Source of the DNA: Streptomycetales bacterium
GTDB lineage: Bacteria > Actinomycetota > Actinomycetes > Prado026
Length of the DNA stretch: 19,706 nt
NCBI GenBank assembly: GCA_025361995.1
Contig: JANYIP010000334.1
Span: 1-19,706, forward strand
Reading direction: 5' to 3'
In this document: piece by piece, positions 7,842-14,238 of the stretch
Numbering within the stretch: the first letter of the stretch is position 1
Layout: the number at the start of each line of letters is the position of its first letter
The notes under the pieces: model-generated
The model's database searches: none
What the model was told of the DNA's origin: nothing
What the model saw: only the letters and a program-made list of their open reading frames with translations
Translations under genes and position numbers: made by a program

Positions 7842-7877
7842 AAACCTCTCGAGACCATGGCGCGTCACGAGAGGTTT
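7842..7877 (-). promoter_or_regulatory. Hairpin with U-rich 3' flank in the helicase leader
   Basis: A perfect 10-base inverted repeat (7842-7851 with 7868-7877, AAACCTCTCG and its complement) is continued inward, after one A-A mismatch, by GAC/GTC (7853-7855, 7864-7866) around an 8-base loop. Read on the - strand, the stem is followed at once by a T-rich run (TTTTGTTTCTTC) and then ATG 7832. The 3' arm contains GAGAGG, the only Shine-Dalgarno-like sequence. It could be an intrinsic terminator/attenuator, the end of the SDR operon, or a fold that hides the ribosome site until the helicase opens it. Confidence 0.7.
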
Positions 7878-7915
7878 CGGCCGACGAGAAGCCGGACTAC
7901 TGACCTGGACGGGCC

Positions 7916-7936
7916 CGGCACGCCAGGTGCGTGCCG
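7916..7936 (-). promoter_or_regulatory. Second hairpin in the SDR-helicase intergenic region
   Basis: A perfect 8-base stem (7916-7923 with 7929-7936, CGGCACGC and its complement) encloses a five-base loop. No T-run follows on either strand, so it is a poor intrinsic terminator. It lies between the SDR stop and the helicase hairpin, and could be part of a structured helicase 5' leader or a factor-dependent stop for the upstream operon. Confidence 0.5.
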
Positions 7937-7952
7937 TGGAGTTGCTGTCGCA

Positions 7953-7958
7953 AGTCTA
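7953..7958 (-). promoter_or_regulatory. Candidate -10 element for the helicase gene
   Basis: On the - strand this reads TAGACT, matching TAnnnT, 18 bases past the SDR stop. It would start a transcript near 7946, giving a leader of about 115 bases that contains both hairpins. No clear -35 is visible; support is weak. Confidence 0.3.
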
Positions 7959-7975
7959 CCGGCACGGCGGCGCAC

Positions 7976-8773
7976 TCAGTGCCACACGCCCCCGCCACGG
8001 TCCTCGACCACCGAGTTCCCCCCGTCCACGACGAGCATGCTGCCGGTCACGTACGAGGCCCCGGGTGAGGCCAGGAACACTGCTGCAGCAGCAACTTCTG
8101 CCGCGGTTCCCGGTCGGCCGACGGGTGTGGCCAACCCCGACGCGCGCTCCGCGTCGGAGGCAGACTCGGTGTCGATCCACCCCGGCGCCACCGCATTGAC
8201 CGTGATGTTGTCGCGGCCGACCTCGATCGACAGGGCGCGGGTGAGGCCGACCATGCCGGCCTTGGCCGCGCTGTACGACGCCGAGTCGGGCATCGAGACC
8301 AGCGGTCCGGTCACCGACGAGATGTTCACGATGCGGCCGTACCCGTTGGTACGCAAGGTCGGGACCGCCGCGCGGCAGACCAGGAACGCAGTGGTGAGGT
8401 TGCGCGCCATGGCATCGTCCCAGTCCGCCCGGCTGACGTTCTCCAGCGCCGAGCTCACGTCTGAGCCGGCGCCGACGGACACCATCCCCGCGTTGTTGAC
8501 CACAATGTCGAGCCGGCCGAGCTCGTGGATGGCCGCGTCCACGAGCGACTGCGCCGTTTCCTCGCTGGTGAGGTCGCCGACGAACGGCGCTGCGGTGTGC
8601 CCCTCGTTGCGCAGCGCGTCGACGCGGGCGTCGATGCGGTCAGTGGTCGCCGCGATGAGGACTGCAGCACCGTTCTGGGCCAGGAGGCGGGCGGTGGCGA
8701 AGCCGATACCGGTCGCGCTGCCGGCACCGGTGACGATGGCCACCTGCCCGTCGAGATCCCCGCTCACTGTCAC
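7976..8773 (-). CDS. SDR family NAD(P)-dependent oxidoreductase
   Basis: This 265-residue classical short-chain dehydrogenase/reductase has the nucleotide-binding turn TGAGSATGIG (15-24), which carries two more residues than the textbook TGxxxGIG, as in several SDR subfamilies. It also has NNAG (93-96), catalytic Asn125, Ser152/153 in NISS, Tyr167 and Lys171 in YSAAK, PGWI (198-201) and the C-terminal VDGGNS. It should reduce a carbonyl or oxidise an alcohol with NAD(P)H; FabG-like or sugar/steroid substrates cannot be told apart. The GTG start overlaps the stop of the 83-residue gene (8770-8773), showing tight coupling. A second GTG lies two codons in. Confidence 0.92.
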   Translation of the reverse strand: MTVSGDLDGQVAIVTGAGSATGIGFATARLLAQNGAAVLIAATTDRIDARVDALRNEGHTAAPFVGDLTSEETAQSLVDAAIHELGRLDIVVNNAGMVSVGAGSDVSSALENVSRADWDDAMARNLTTAFLVCRAAVPTLRTNGYGRIVNISSVTGPLVSMPDSASYSAAKAGMVGLTRALSIEVGRDNITVNAVAPGWIDTESASDAERASGLATPVGRPGTAAEVAAAAVFLASPGASYVTGSMLVVDGGNSVVEDRGGGVWH

Positions 8774-9021
8774 TCGATCGCGCCGGTGAGGTCGCGTTCG
8801 ACCCGCAGCCAGCCACCCACCGCGAACGCCGCCACCTCGATCTCGTGGCCGTGTCCCGTCGCGGAGGGTGCTGGGGCGAACAGCCGCAGGACGCCGGCCT
8901 CGATCACGTACCTCGTCACGTCGTACGTGCGGCTGATGCCGTCGGACAGGTCGATGAAGAGCCGGATCTGGCTCGCGGGGTCCGGCTCGCCGGCGGTGGC
9001 GTCGGTCGCATCGTTCGTCAC
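8770..9021 (-). CDS. Conserved-looking hypothetical protein, 83 residues
   Basis: I do not recognise this family. The protein starts at GTG 9021 within a GTGA overlap with the GroES-like gene and ends within a GTGA overlap with the SDR gene, so both junctions fix it as part of one operon. The first 16 residues are acidic and polar (TNDATDATAGEPDPAS). The rest alternates strand-like segments (IRLFIDLSD, RTYDVTRYVIEAGVLRLFAP, HEIEVAAFAVGGWLRVERD), suggesting a small all-beta fold. No signal peptide, membrane helix or cysteine is present. The function is unknown. Confidence 0.75.
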   Translation of the reverse strand: MTNDATDATAGEPDPASQIRLFIDLSDGISRTYDVTRYVIEAGVLRLFAPAPSATGHGHEIEVAAFAVGGWLRVERDLTGAIE

Positions 9022-9350
9022 AGGTAGAGCCCCGTCCCGCTCTCGCCGACCCGCGTCGACGCGACCGCGTGGATGTCGCGCTCGCGCAGCAGCACGTACG
9101 TCCGGCCGTGCAGCTCGACCTCCGAACGGTCCTCCGGCTCGTAGAGGACCCGGTCGCCGACCACCACGGTCCGGACGTTCTGGCCGACGGCTGCCACCCG
9201 CGCCCAGTTCAGCCGCTTGCCCACCTGCGCCGTAGCCGGGATCAGGATCCCCCCGCCGGACTTGCGCTCGCCGGAGGCGTTCTCCTCCTCGACCAGCAGG
9301 CGGTCGTGCAGCAGCTTGACCGGGAGGGTCTCGTCCTGGGTGTCCGCCAC
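9018..9350 (-). CDS. GroES/Cpn10-like protein
   Basis: This 110-residue protein has the Cpn10 pattern: LHDRLLVEEE (14-23), the mobile-loop region KSGGGILIPATAQ (30-42), ARVAAVGQNVRTVVVGDRVLYEPED (50-74) and YVLLRERDIHAV (85-96). Standard GroES caps GroEL; this one has a longer C-terminal tail (ASTRVGESGTGLYL) and no groEL nearby, so it is a second, divergent GroES-like protein rather than the groES of a groESL operon. GTG 9350 was chosen because the family begins just before LLHDRLL. TAGGTT ends seven bases upstream of it, and no good ribosome site is seen, suggesting an additional leaderless start. It is coupled to the downstream unknown gene. Confidence 0.88.
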   Translation of the reverse strand: MADTQDETLPVKLLHDRLLVEEENASGERKSGGGILIPATAQVGKRLNWARVAAVGQNVRTVVVGDRVLYEPEDRSEVELHGRTYVLLRERDIHAVASTRVGESGTGLYL

Positions 9351-9357
9351 AGCCGTC

Positions 9358-9363
9358 AACCTA
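9358..9363 (-). promoter_or_regulatory. Candidate -10 element of the GroES-like gene
   Basis: On the - strand TAGGTT (TAnnnT) is followed by seven bases and then GTG 9350, the geometry expected for a leaderless actinobacterial transcript. It lies in the 37-base gap after the DUF427 gene, so it would be an internal operon promoter. No -35 is obvious. Confidence 0.35.
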
Positions 9364-9387
9364 TCCGCTGCGCCCGAGCGAGACCGC

Positions 9388-9897
9388 TCACCACCCGTGG
9401 GTGCCGGGTGCGCCCTTGAACGGGCCGACGACGTCCCCGGTGATCCACCCGCCGTAGAAGCCTCCCTCCTGCGGCACGACGACCTCACCGTCGACCGTGC
9501 AGGAGTCCATCAGCGCGGGGTAGAGGGCCAGGTGGTCCCGCAGCGCGGTGAAGCCGAGCACGGGCTCTGGGTAGTGCCAGGCGGCCCGCTCGGCGCGGAT
9601 GCCGCCCGCGACCAGGTCGAGGTACTGCGCGACGCCCTTCCACTCGCAGTACGAGTTGCCAGTCGCCGGTTGCACGGCCTGTGCAAGGACGTCGGTGATC
9701 GGCAGGTACCAGGACGGCGGGTGGCTGGTCTCCAGGACTCGCAGAGCGCTCCTGGTGTCGATGATGACCACCCCGCCGAGGGTGACCACGACGTGCTTGC
9801 CGGAGGGCTGGACGGCCGGCGGGCGCGGGTAGTCCCAGGCCGACTCCTGCCCCGGGCCCGGCTCGGTGCGGACGATGCCGGGCGGTGGCTGGGGCAT
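9388..9897 (-). CDS. DUF427 domain protein
   Basis: This 169-residue protein carries the DUF427 hallmarks: VVVTLGGVVIIDTRSALRVLET (36-57), SWYLP (62-66), SYCEWKGVAQYLDL (82-95) with the conserved Cys-Glu-Trp-Lys-Gly, and AAWHYPEP (105-112) followed by Y..(L)MD.C.VDGE. The domain is a small beta-rich fold of unresolved biochemical role, found as single-domain proteins in many actinobacteria. The C-terminal part (GGFYGGWITGDVVGPFKGAPGTHGW) is also typical of the longer members. It lies 17 bases after DUF3618 and 37 bases before the GroES-like gene, in the same orientation. No strong ribosome site precedes ATG 9897. Confidence 0.9.
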   Translation of the reverse strand: MPQPPPGIVRTEPGPGQESAWDYPRPPAVQPSGKHVVVTLGGVVIIDTRSALRVLETSHPPSWYLPITDVLAQAVQPATGNSYCEWKGVAQYLDLVAGGIRAERAAWHYPEPVLGFTALRDHLALYPALMDSCTVDGEVVVPQEGGFYGGWITGDVVGPFKGAPGTHGW

Positions 9898-9914
9898 GCG
9901 GCGAGGGGCCCGGC

Positions 9915-10166
9915 TCAGAGCTTGCGGCGGCGTACGAAGTAGGTGACCAGGAGCAGGCCGACGCCGGCTACGACTGCGGCGCGCTTGGGGTCCAGAGATC
10001 CGTCCGGGCGTTTGAGCAGCCCGATCGCGCGGGCCTTCGCGGCCTCGACCAGGTTCGCCGGGCGCAGCTTGTCCTCGATCACGTCGATCGAGTCAGCGAG
10101 GTCGTCGCGGGCGCGGGCGATCTCGGCCTCGATCTGCTCGGGCTTGCGAGCGGTGTCCTCGGTCAC
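9915..10166 (-). CDS. DUF3618 small membrane protein
   Basis: This 83-residue protein has the DUF3618 pattern at 9-35 (PEQIEAEIARARDDLADSIDVIEDKL), an amphipathic helix with the E.EI.R.R..L..T/S(I/V)(D/A).(L/I) spacing. A hydrophobic segment at 64-77 (AVVAGVGLLLVTYF) is capped by RRRK, so the C-terminus probably stays in the cytoplasm. I moved the start to GTG 10166, because GAGGAG sits eight bases upstream; a longer frame to 10229 lacks this support. The family is common in actinobacteria beside other small envelope proteins. Its exact role is unknown. TACGCT on the - strand (10202-10207) is a possible -10. Confidence 0.85.
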   Translation of the reverse strand: MTEDTARKPEQIEAEIARARDDLADSIDVIEDKLRPANLVEAAKARAIGLLKRPDGSLDPKRAAVVAGVGLLLVTYFVRRRKL

Positions 10167-10221
10167 GGCGACGTCTCCTCGGGTGCGAGCTGCAAGCCCC
10201 GAGCGTACGGCGTCGCTGCAG

Positions 10222-10258
10222 CTGTCCACACCTGGACGTGGTCGGCACGCTGTCCACA
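10222..10258 (+). repeat. Pair of DnaA-box-like motifs
   Basis: CTGTCCACA occurs at 10222-10230 and again in the same orientation at 10250-10258, in the divergent gap between DUF3618 and bcp. It differs by one base from TTGTCCACA, the actinobacterial DnaA box. A CTGGAC lies between the copies. A similar pair occurs at 15626-15661. Confidence 0.5.
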
Positions 10259-10298
10259 GGCTGCAGGTTCGGGCCGGTGTCGGACGCCGGCGAACAGC

Positions 10299-10304
10299 TA
10301 GCGT
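10299..10304 (+). promoter_or_regulatory. Candidate -10 element of bcp
   Basis: TAGCGT matches TAnnnT, 37 bases upstream of ATG 10342. It would give a leader of about 30 bases containing GGAGG five bases before the start codon. It lies 40 bases past the second DnaA-box-like motif. Confidence 0.4.
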
Positions 10305-10341
10305 GGCCGCAGACCAACTGATCCAGCACCTGGAGGACCTG

Positions 10342-10812
10342 ATGACGGAACGGCTTCAGCCCGGCGACAAGGCGCCCGACTTCTCTTTGACCGACGACAG
10401 CGGCGCCGGCGTCCGTCTCAGCGACTACTTGGGCTCGCGCGTCGTCCTGTACGCCTACCCGGCCGCGATGACCCCGGGGTGCACCGCGCAGGCCTGCGAC
10501 TTCCGGGACAGCCTGGACTCGTTGCACGCGGCGGGCATCTCGGTGCTCGGGCTCTCTCCCGACAAGCCGGAGAAACTCGCGCAGTTCAAGGCTCGCGACC
10601 ACCTGACGTTCCCCCTGCTCTCGGACCCGGCGAAGACCACGCTGACGGCGTACGCGGCCTGGGGTGAGAAGAAGCTGTACGGCAAGACGGTGACCGGGGT
10701 GATCCGCTCGACCTTCGTCATCGCCGCTGACGGCACGATCGAGCTGGCGCAGTACAACGTCAAGGCGACCGGGCACGTCGCCAAGCTCCGTCGCGACCTC
10801 GGCCTAGGCTGA
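10342..10812 (+). CDS. bcp: Thioredoxin-dependent peroxiredoxin, Bcp/PrxQ type
   Basis: This 156-residue cytoplasmic peroxidase reduces hydroperoxides with thioredoxin. The active-site segment is YPAAMTPGCTAQACDFRD (39-56), with the peroxidatic Cys47 and the resolving Cys52 five residues on, the arrangement of atypical 2-Cys PrxQ enzymes. The active-site Thr44 and Arg123 (VIRSTFVI) are present. N-terminal GDKAPDFSL (8-16) is the usual family start. GGAGG five bases before ATG 10342 fixes the start. The gene ends only eight bases before tRNA-Leu on the same strand, so the two may share a transcript. Confidence 0.95.
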   Translation: MTERLQPGDKAPDFSLTDDSGAGVRLSDYLGSRVVLYAYPAAMTPGCTAQACDFRDSLDSLHAAGISVLGLSPDKPEKLAQFKARDHLTFPLLSDPAKTTLTAYAAWGEKKLYGKTVTGVIRSTFVIAADGTIELAQYNVKATGHVAKLRRDLGLG

Positions 10813-10820
10813 GGCCTCCA

Positions 10821-10904
10821 GCGGGAGTGGCGTAATTGGCAGCCGCGCCAGGTTTAGGTCCTGGTGCCCGAGAGGGCGTAGGGGTTCGAGTCCCCTCTTC
10901 CGCA
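10821..10904 (+). tRNA. tRNA-Leu (anticodon UAG)
   Basis: The 84-base sequence folds as a class II tRNA. The 7-base acceptor stem is GCGGGAG with CTTCCGC (one G-U pair) and discriminator A10904. The anticodon stem CCAGG/CCTGG encloses the loop TTTAGGT with anticodon TAG, which reads CUA and other CUN codons. The long variable arm TGCCCGAGAGGGCGT is the mark of tRNA-Leu or Ser, and the T arm is GGGG-TTCGAGT-CCCC. CCA is not encoded. Confidence 0.96.
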
Positions 10905-10938
10905 CGGCGGGCCGACGGGGCCGATGGACACGGGGGGC

Positions 10939-10944
10939 TACCGT
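10939..10944 (+). promoter_or_regulatory. Candidate -10 element of the DUF6629 gene
   Basis: TACCGT (TAnnnT) is followed by seven bases and then GTG 10952, the codon that opens the family-typical MCFS start. This fits a leaderless transcript beginning just after tRNA-Leu. Confidence 0.35.
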
Positions 10945-10951
10945 GCGCAGC

Positions 10952-11618
10952 GTGTGCTTCTCCCCGCAAGGTGACCTGATCGGCGGGATCGACGTCGTCC
11001 GGCACGTGCACTGGCGACGCGGGCACCTCGCCCTCGCAGCACCCCCCCTGCTGCTGGCGGCCCACCAACTGGACGAGGCGTTCGTGTGGTGGGGCCTGCA
11101 GGGGCCACGTCCCGGTCGGAGTCGGGCGGGTGGCCATGTGGATCTACCTGCTGTTCGCGTTCGTGGTGCTTCCGACGTACGTACCTGTGGCTGTGTGGGC
11201 GCTCGAGCCACCTGGTCGTCGTCGCACGGCCATGCTCCCGTTCATCGCTCTGGGTGCGATCGTTTCGGTCGTGCTGCTCGCCACGATGGTGCACGGACCG
11301 GTCACGGCAGCCCTCGGCAACTACCACGTGAGCTATGGCACCGGCCTGCACGCGGGGTTCGGCATCGTGGTGGCGTACATGGTGGCGACCTGCGGGTCCC
11401 TGCTGTTCTCGGGCTTTCGCATCGTGTTGATCTTCGGCCTGGTCAACCTGGTCGCCGTCGCTGTCCTCGCCCACCTGGCCATCACTGGCTTCGCATCGCT
11501 GTGGTGTGCGTGGGCCGCCATCACCAGTGGCGCGATCGCGGCGCACGTGCGCTTCAGCCAGGGGTCTACTCCGAGACCGTGGTCGTGGTCCCGTCGGTCC
11601 TTACGACACTCCACGTGA
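10952..11618 (+). pseudogene. DUF6629 membrane protein gene with a one-base frameshift
   Basis: Two adjacent frames together encode one family protein. The first frame gives (V/M)CFSPQGDLIGG and LLLAAHQLDEAFVWWGLQG up to about 11100. The protein then continues in the next frame as GHVPVGVGRVAMWIYLLFAF and runs to TGA 11616-11618, with LVNLVAVAVLAHLAITGFASLWCAWAAITS near the end. Removing one G from the GGGG at 11101-11104 restores a single frame of about 221 residues with several hydrophobic helices. The shift is a natural mutation, a sequencing error or, less likely, programmed. The start may be GTG 10952 (leaderless) or GTG 10943. The tail after 11566 overlaps the convergent membrane protein gene. 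Function unknown. Confidence 0.82.
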
Positions 11619-12447
11619 CCGATCCGGCCGGCGGATTCTGGCGGTCGCCGTAGGCCAGCAAGCCGAACAGCCCAGCGCTGAGCAGGCTGCCCAGGAGCAC
11701 GGACAGTCCGAGGAACGCCGCTCCCCCGCCCATGCGTCGGATCCCGCTCGGCAACAGCCCACGCACGCGAGGCGCCGGCGCCGGCACTCGGATCATCGTG
11801 GAGTTCCACGGCGCGTCGCGCAGCACCCACCAGGCGACGCCGAGCCCAGCCGGCAAGCCGAAGCTCCAGAACGTGCCCCACTTGGTCTTGCGCCGAGGCT
11901 GCGGGCCGACCACGAGCAACAAGAAGGCAGCCACCTCGAGCACTGCCAGAGGCAGGCCGAGCCGCGTCCACCAACGCATCGCCGAGGCTCCGATGCTCGG
12001 TGCGCTGACTCGGGCAGCACGAGCGGTGGCGTCGATCGTCCGCGCCAGGTCGACCGAGGTGCTGTCGGCACCCGTGCTGTCCACCGGCCAGTCGAGCTGA
12101 GTCCGGTAGAGACGACCCGTCGAACTCGTCCAGAGCACCATCTGTCCCGAGCTGGTCCGCGACAGGCCTGACTCCCTCTCGGGGAACATCTCCAGTCCGT
12201 ACCGGTCGCCGCCGTAGACCGTGGCGATCGCACGGACGTCCCCGGACCGGATCGCTGCCGCCAACGCGGCACCGCTCGCCCGCGCAGGCGTTCCGTACGC
12301 CGCCAGGGCCACGGCGACGACCAGTACAGCGAGCACCGCTACCCGAGCCGCCTGGAGAACTGCCAGCGGGCGGGCCTCTCGACGATCTTGAGCGATCACT
12401 GGCGGCACGCCGTCCTGGGCCAGTGATCCGTCAAGATCGCCGGTCAT
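11566..12447 (-). CDS. Unknown membrane protein, four predicted helices
   Basis: I do not recognise a family in these 293 residues. Hydrophobic segments are at about 34-51, 162-181, 193-209 and 243-265. Between the first two is a soluble loop of about 110 residues (GDVRAIATVYGGDRYGLEMFPERESG, then STGRLYRTQLDWPVD), likely outside the membrane. The start is uncertain: ATG 12447 has no ribosome site, and codons 3-22 coincide with a long inverted repeat. GTG 12408 lies in the loop of that repeat with AGGA just upstream and would give 280 residues, keeping the basic RREAR segment before helix 1. The gene follows the TAP hydrolase by 50 bases on the same strand and overlaps the broken DUF6629 gene at its 3' end. 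Confidence 0.65.
   Translation of the reverse strand: MTGDLDGSLAQDGVPPVIAQDRREARPLAVLQAARVAVLAVLVVAVALAAYGTPARASGAALAAAIRSGDVRAIATVYGGDRYGLEMFPERESGLSRTSSGQMVLWTSSTGRLYRTQLDWPVDSTGADSTSVDLARTIDATARAARVSAPSIGASAMRWWTRLGLPLAVLEVAAFLLLVVGPQPRRKTKWGTFWSFGLPAGLGVAWWVLRDAPWNSTMIRVPAPAPRVRGLLPSGIRRMGGGAAFLGLSVLLGSLLSAGLFGLLAYGDRQNPPAGSVTWSVVRTDGTTTTVSE
12383..12439. repeat. Long inverted repeat (20-base arms)
   Basis: The arms at 12383-12402 and 12420-12439 are complementary at 18 of 20 positions; the only mismatches are a central GC against CG. One further C-G pair closes the 17-base loop. It lies 59 bases after the TAP hydrolase stop, over the first codons of the next gene. It could be an I-shaped terminator without a T-run, a small palindromic mobile relic, or a translation-blocking hairpin. 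Confidence 0.75.
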
Positions 12448-12497
12448 CGGGCGACGTGACGCTGGGTACCCATCAGCCGCCCGTCACTGGCGCCGCC

Positions 12498-14126
12498 TCA
12501 GCCGCGTACGAGCGCCGTCAGCGCTCGCCGCGAGAGGGCCGTTCCACGCAAGTCGGGGACAGCCGCCGTGCTCGCGGCAGCCGCAGCAGCCGAGGACGCA
12601 GCAGCCGTCGGAACCGGCTGTGGCAGCGGCGCGCAGTAGGTATCCGCCCGGTTGCCCGGCTTGCGGGTCGGCAGCTTCCCGGTCGCCAGGTACGCCGCGA
12701 TCTGGTCGTCCACGCACGCGTTCCCGAAGAGCGTCCCGGCGTGGGTGGTGCCGCCGGGCTCGGCGATCAGCGCCGCATTCGGGTAGAGGGAGCGTACGTA
12801 CAGGCTGCCCTCGAACGGCGTGGCCGCATCGAGCGTCTCGTCGATCAGCAGCAGGCTCTTGGTCTTGCTGCCGTCGATCGTGACGGGAGTGCCAGCCTTC
12901 GCCGGCCAGTAGAGGCAGGCCGCGTTGTACCAGGCGTTCGCCCAGGTCTCGAAGGGCGCCTTCTTGTACGTGGCCCAGTTGTCCTTGCGCCAGGTCGGCC
13001 ACGCGGGCGGCCACTGGACGTCGGAGCACTGGGTCGCAACGTACATGGCGAAGCCGTTGTCGATCCCGGGGGAGTCGGTGCCCTCGTACTCGGCGACCAG
13101 GGTGGCTCCGTCAGCGTTGTTGACCCAGCCCGCGAAGGCCGCACCCAGGTCGGTCCAGGTGAACTGGTAGTAGCCGGCCGTCAAGAAGATGTCGATCCAC
13201 TCGTCCCCGCCGACCACGCCGCCGGCCGGGTGCTTGTAGAGCGCGGCCTGCTCCTTGTAGAAGAGGGCCTCGACTGCCTTCCCGGTCTTGCCCAGGTGGT
13301 AGACGCTGTCGTACTTCGCCAGCCAGCCGAACCAGATCTTGATGTTCCGCTGGAACGCGAGGTCCTGCGCCAGGTTGTCCTGGTACCAGACTCCGCGCGG
13401 GTCGACGTTGCTGTCGAGGACCATCCGACGCACCCGCGACGGGTACAGGGTCGAGTACACCTGGCCGAGGTACGTGCCGTACGAGAAGCCGTAGTAGTTG
13501 ATCTGCTTCGCCCCGAGCGCGATCCGGATCTGGTCCATGTCCTTGACGGAGTCGATCGTCTTGACGTGCGCCAGCAGGGCGCCGCCGTTCTTGCCGCAGG
13601 CCTGCGCGTATGACTTGGACATCGCCAGCCACTGCCACGCGATCGCGGGACTCGTCGGCACGTACTGCAGTCGCGGCCCCTGGAAGAAGTCGGGCTGGCA
13701 GGTCAGGGCCGGCTTGCTCGACCCGACCCCGCGCGGGTCCCAGCCGATCCAGTCGTACGCGTCGCCGGCGCCGTTGGGCACGTACTGGCCGAGGGCCGAC
13801 AGGGTCAGGCCGGAGCCACCGGGACCGCCGGGGTTGGTGAGCATGACTCCCTGGTAGTTCGCGGCCGAGGTCGTGTGGCGCACCATCGAGACCGCGAGCT
13901 GGATCTTGGTCCCGCTCGGGTGGCTGTAGTCCAGCGGCACCGAGAGGTAGCCGCAGACCGCACCGACCGACTGCAGACCCGGGTCACTGCAGGGACCCCA
14001 CGCGATGGCGCTGGTGGCGGGCGCGGCTGGCGCGCTGGACGCGTTGGCGGCGCTCGCGATGGGGGCCGCCACCAAGGTGGCGACGGCAAGACTGGTGGCG
14101 GCGGTGACTGCGGTGAGCGTGCGCAC
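12498..14126 (-). CDS. Secreted TAP-type alpha/beta hydrolase (tripeptidyl aminopeptidase-like)
   Basis: This 542-residue exported serine hydrolase resembles the Streptomyces tripeptidyl aminopeptidase and SlpD/SlpE family. It has a signal peptide (1-28, ending IASAANA), WGPC (43-46) and GYLSVPLDYSHP (59-70). The oxyanion segment NPGGPGGSG is at 98-106, WDPRGVG at 129-135, and the nucleophile GFSYG has Ser215. The C-terminal TAP domain holds Asp433 (ETLDAATP) and His462 (TTHAG). Members usually show a GHG-like setting around the His, here altered to THAG. GTG 14126 was chosen because GAGAGGGG lies six bases upstream. The tail after about 510 is Ala-rich (AASSAAAAAASTAA), unusual for the family. 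It probably trims peptides outside the cell. Confidence 0.93.
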   Translation of the reverse strand: MRTLTAVTAATSLAVATLVAAPIASAANASSAPAAPATSAIAWGPCSDPGLQSVGAVCGYLSVPLDYSHPSGTKIQLAVSMVRHTTSAANYQGVMLTNPGGPGGSGLTLSALGQYVPNGAGDAYDWIGWDPRGVGSSKPALTCQPDFFQGPRLQYVPTSPAIAWQWLAMSKSYAQACGKNGGALLAHVKTIDSVKDMDQIRIALGAKQINYYGFSYGTYLGQVYSTLYPSRVRRMVLDSNVDPRGVWYQDNLAQDLAFQRNIKIWFGWLAKYDSVYHLGKTGKAVEALFYKEQAALYKHPAGGVVGGDEWIDIFLTAGYYQFTWTDLGAAFAGWVNNADGATLVAEYEGTDSPGIDNGFAMYVATQCSDVQWPPAWPTWRKDNWATYKKAPFETWANAWYNAACLYWPAKAGTPVTIDGSKTKSLLLIDETLDAATPFEGSLYVRSLYPNAALIAEPGGTTHAGTLFGNACVDDQIAAYLATGKLPTRKPGNRADTYCAPLPQPVPTAAASSAAAAAASTAAVPDLRGTALSRRALTALVRG

Positions 14127-14187
14127 GGGCGGCCCCTCTCGCTGCGACTGCGGCGTCATCGTCGACGGCTCGCCCTGGCAGACTCTC

Positions 14188-14199
14188 CTACGTACGTAG
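14188..14199. promoter_or_regulatory. 12-base perfect palindrome upstream of the TAP hydrolase
   Basis: CTACGTACGTAG is a perfect palindrome 61 bases before GTG 14126, directly followed by TAG TAG. Its position suits an operator or promoter element for the secreted hydrolase. It shares the GTAG/CTAC half with the palindrome at 14239-14254. No regulator gene is adjacent. Confidence 0.4.
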
Positions 14200-14238
14200 T
14201 AGCCGCAACCGGCGTTCGACTGATCCCGCGGACGCTAT

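Noticed and set aside
7841..7868. Start of the helicase at GTG 7868.
   Set aside because: It would put the start codon and 12 extra codons inside a perfect hairpin and adds residues (TRHGLERFCFF) not typical of the family.
6744..8789. A 681-codon open frame on the + strand across the helicase and SDR genes.
   Set aside because: It is antisense to two genes with complete motif sets, its translation is Arg/Asp/Glu/Val-rich without any domain, and it has no ribosome site. It is an effect of high GC content.
10821..10904. tRNA-Leu as an integration site of a mobile island.
   Set aside because: No integrase, no repeat of the tRNA 3' end and no change in gene character were seen nearby.
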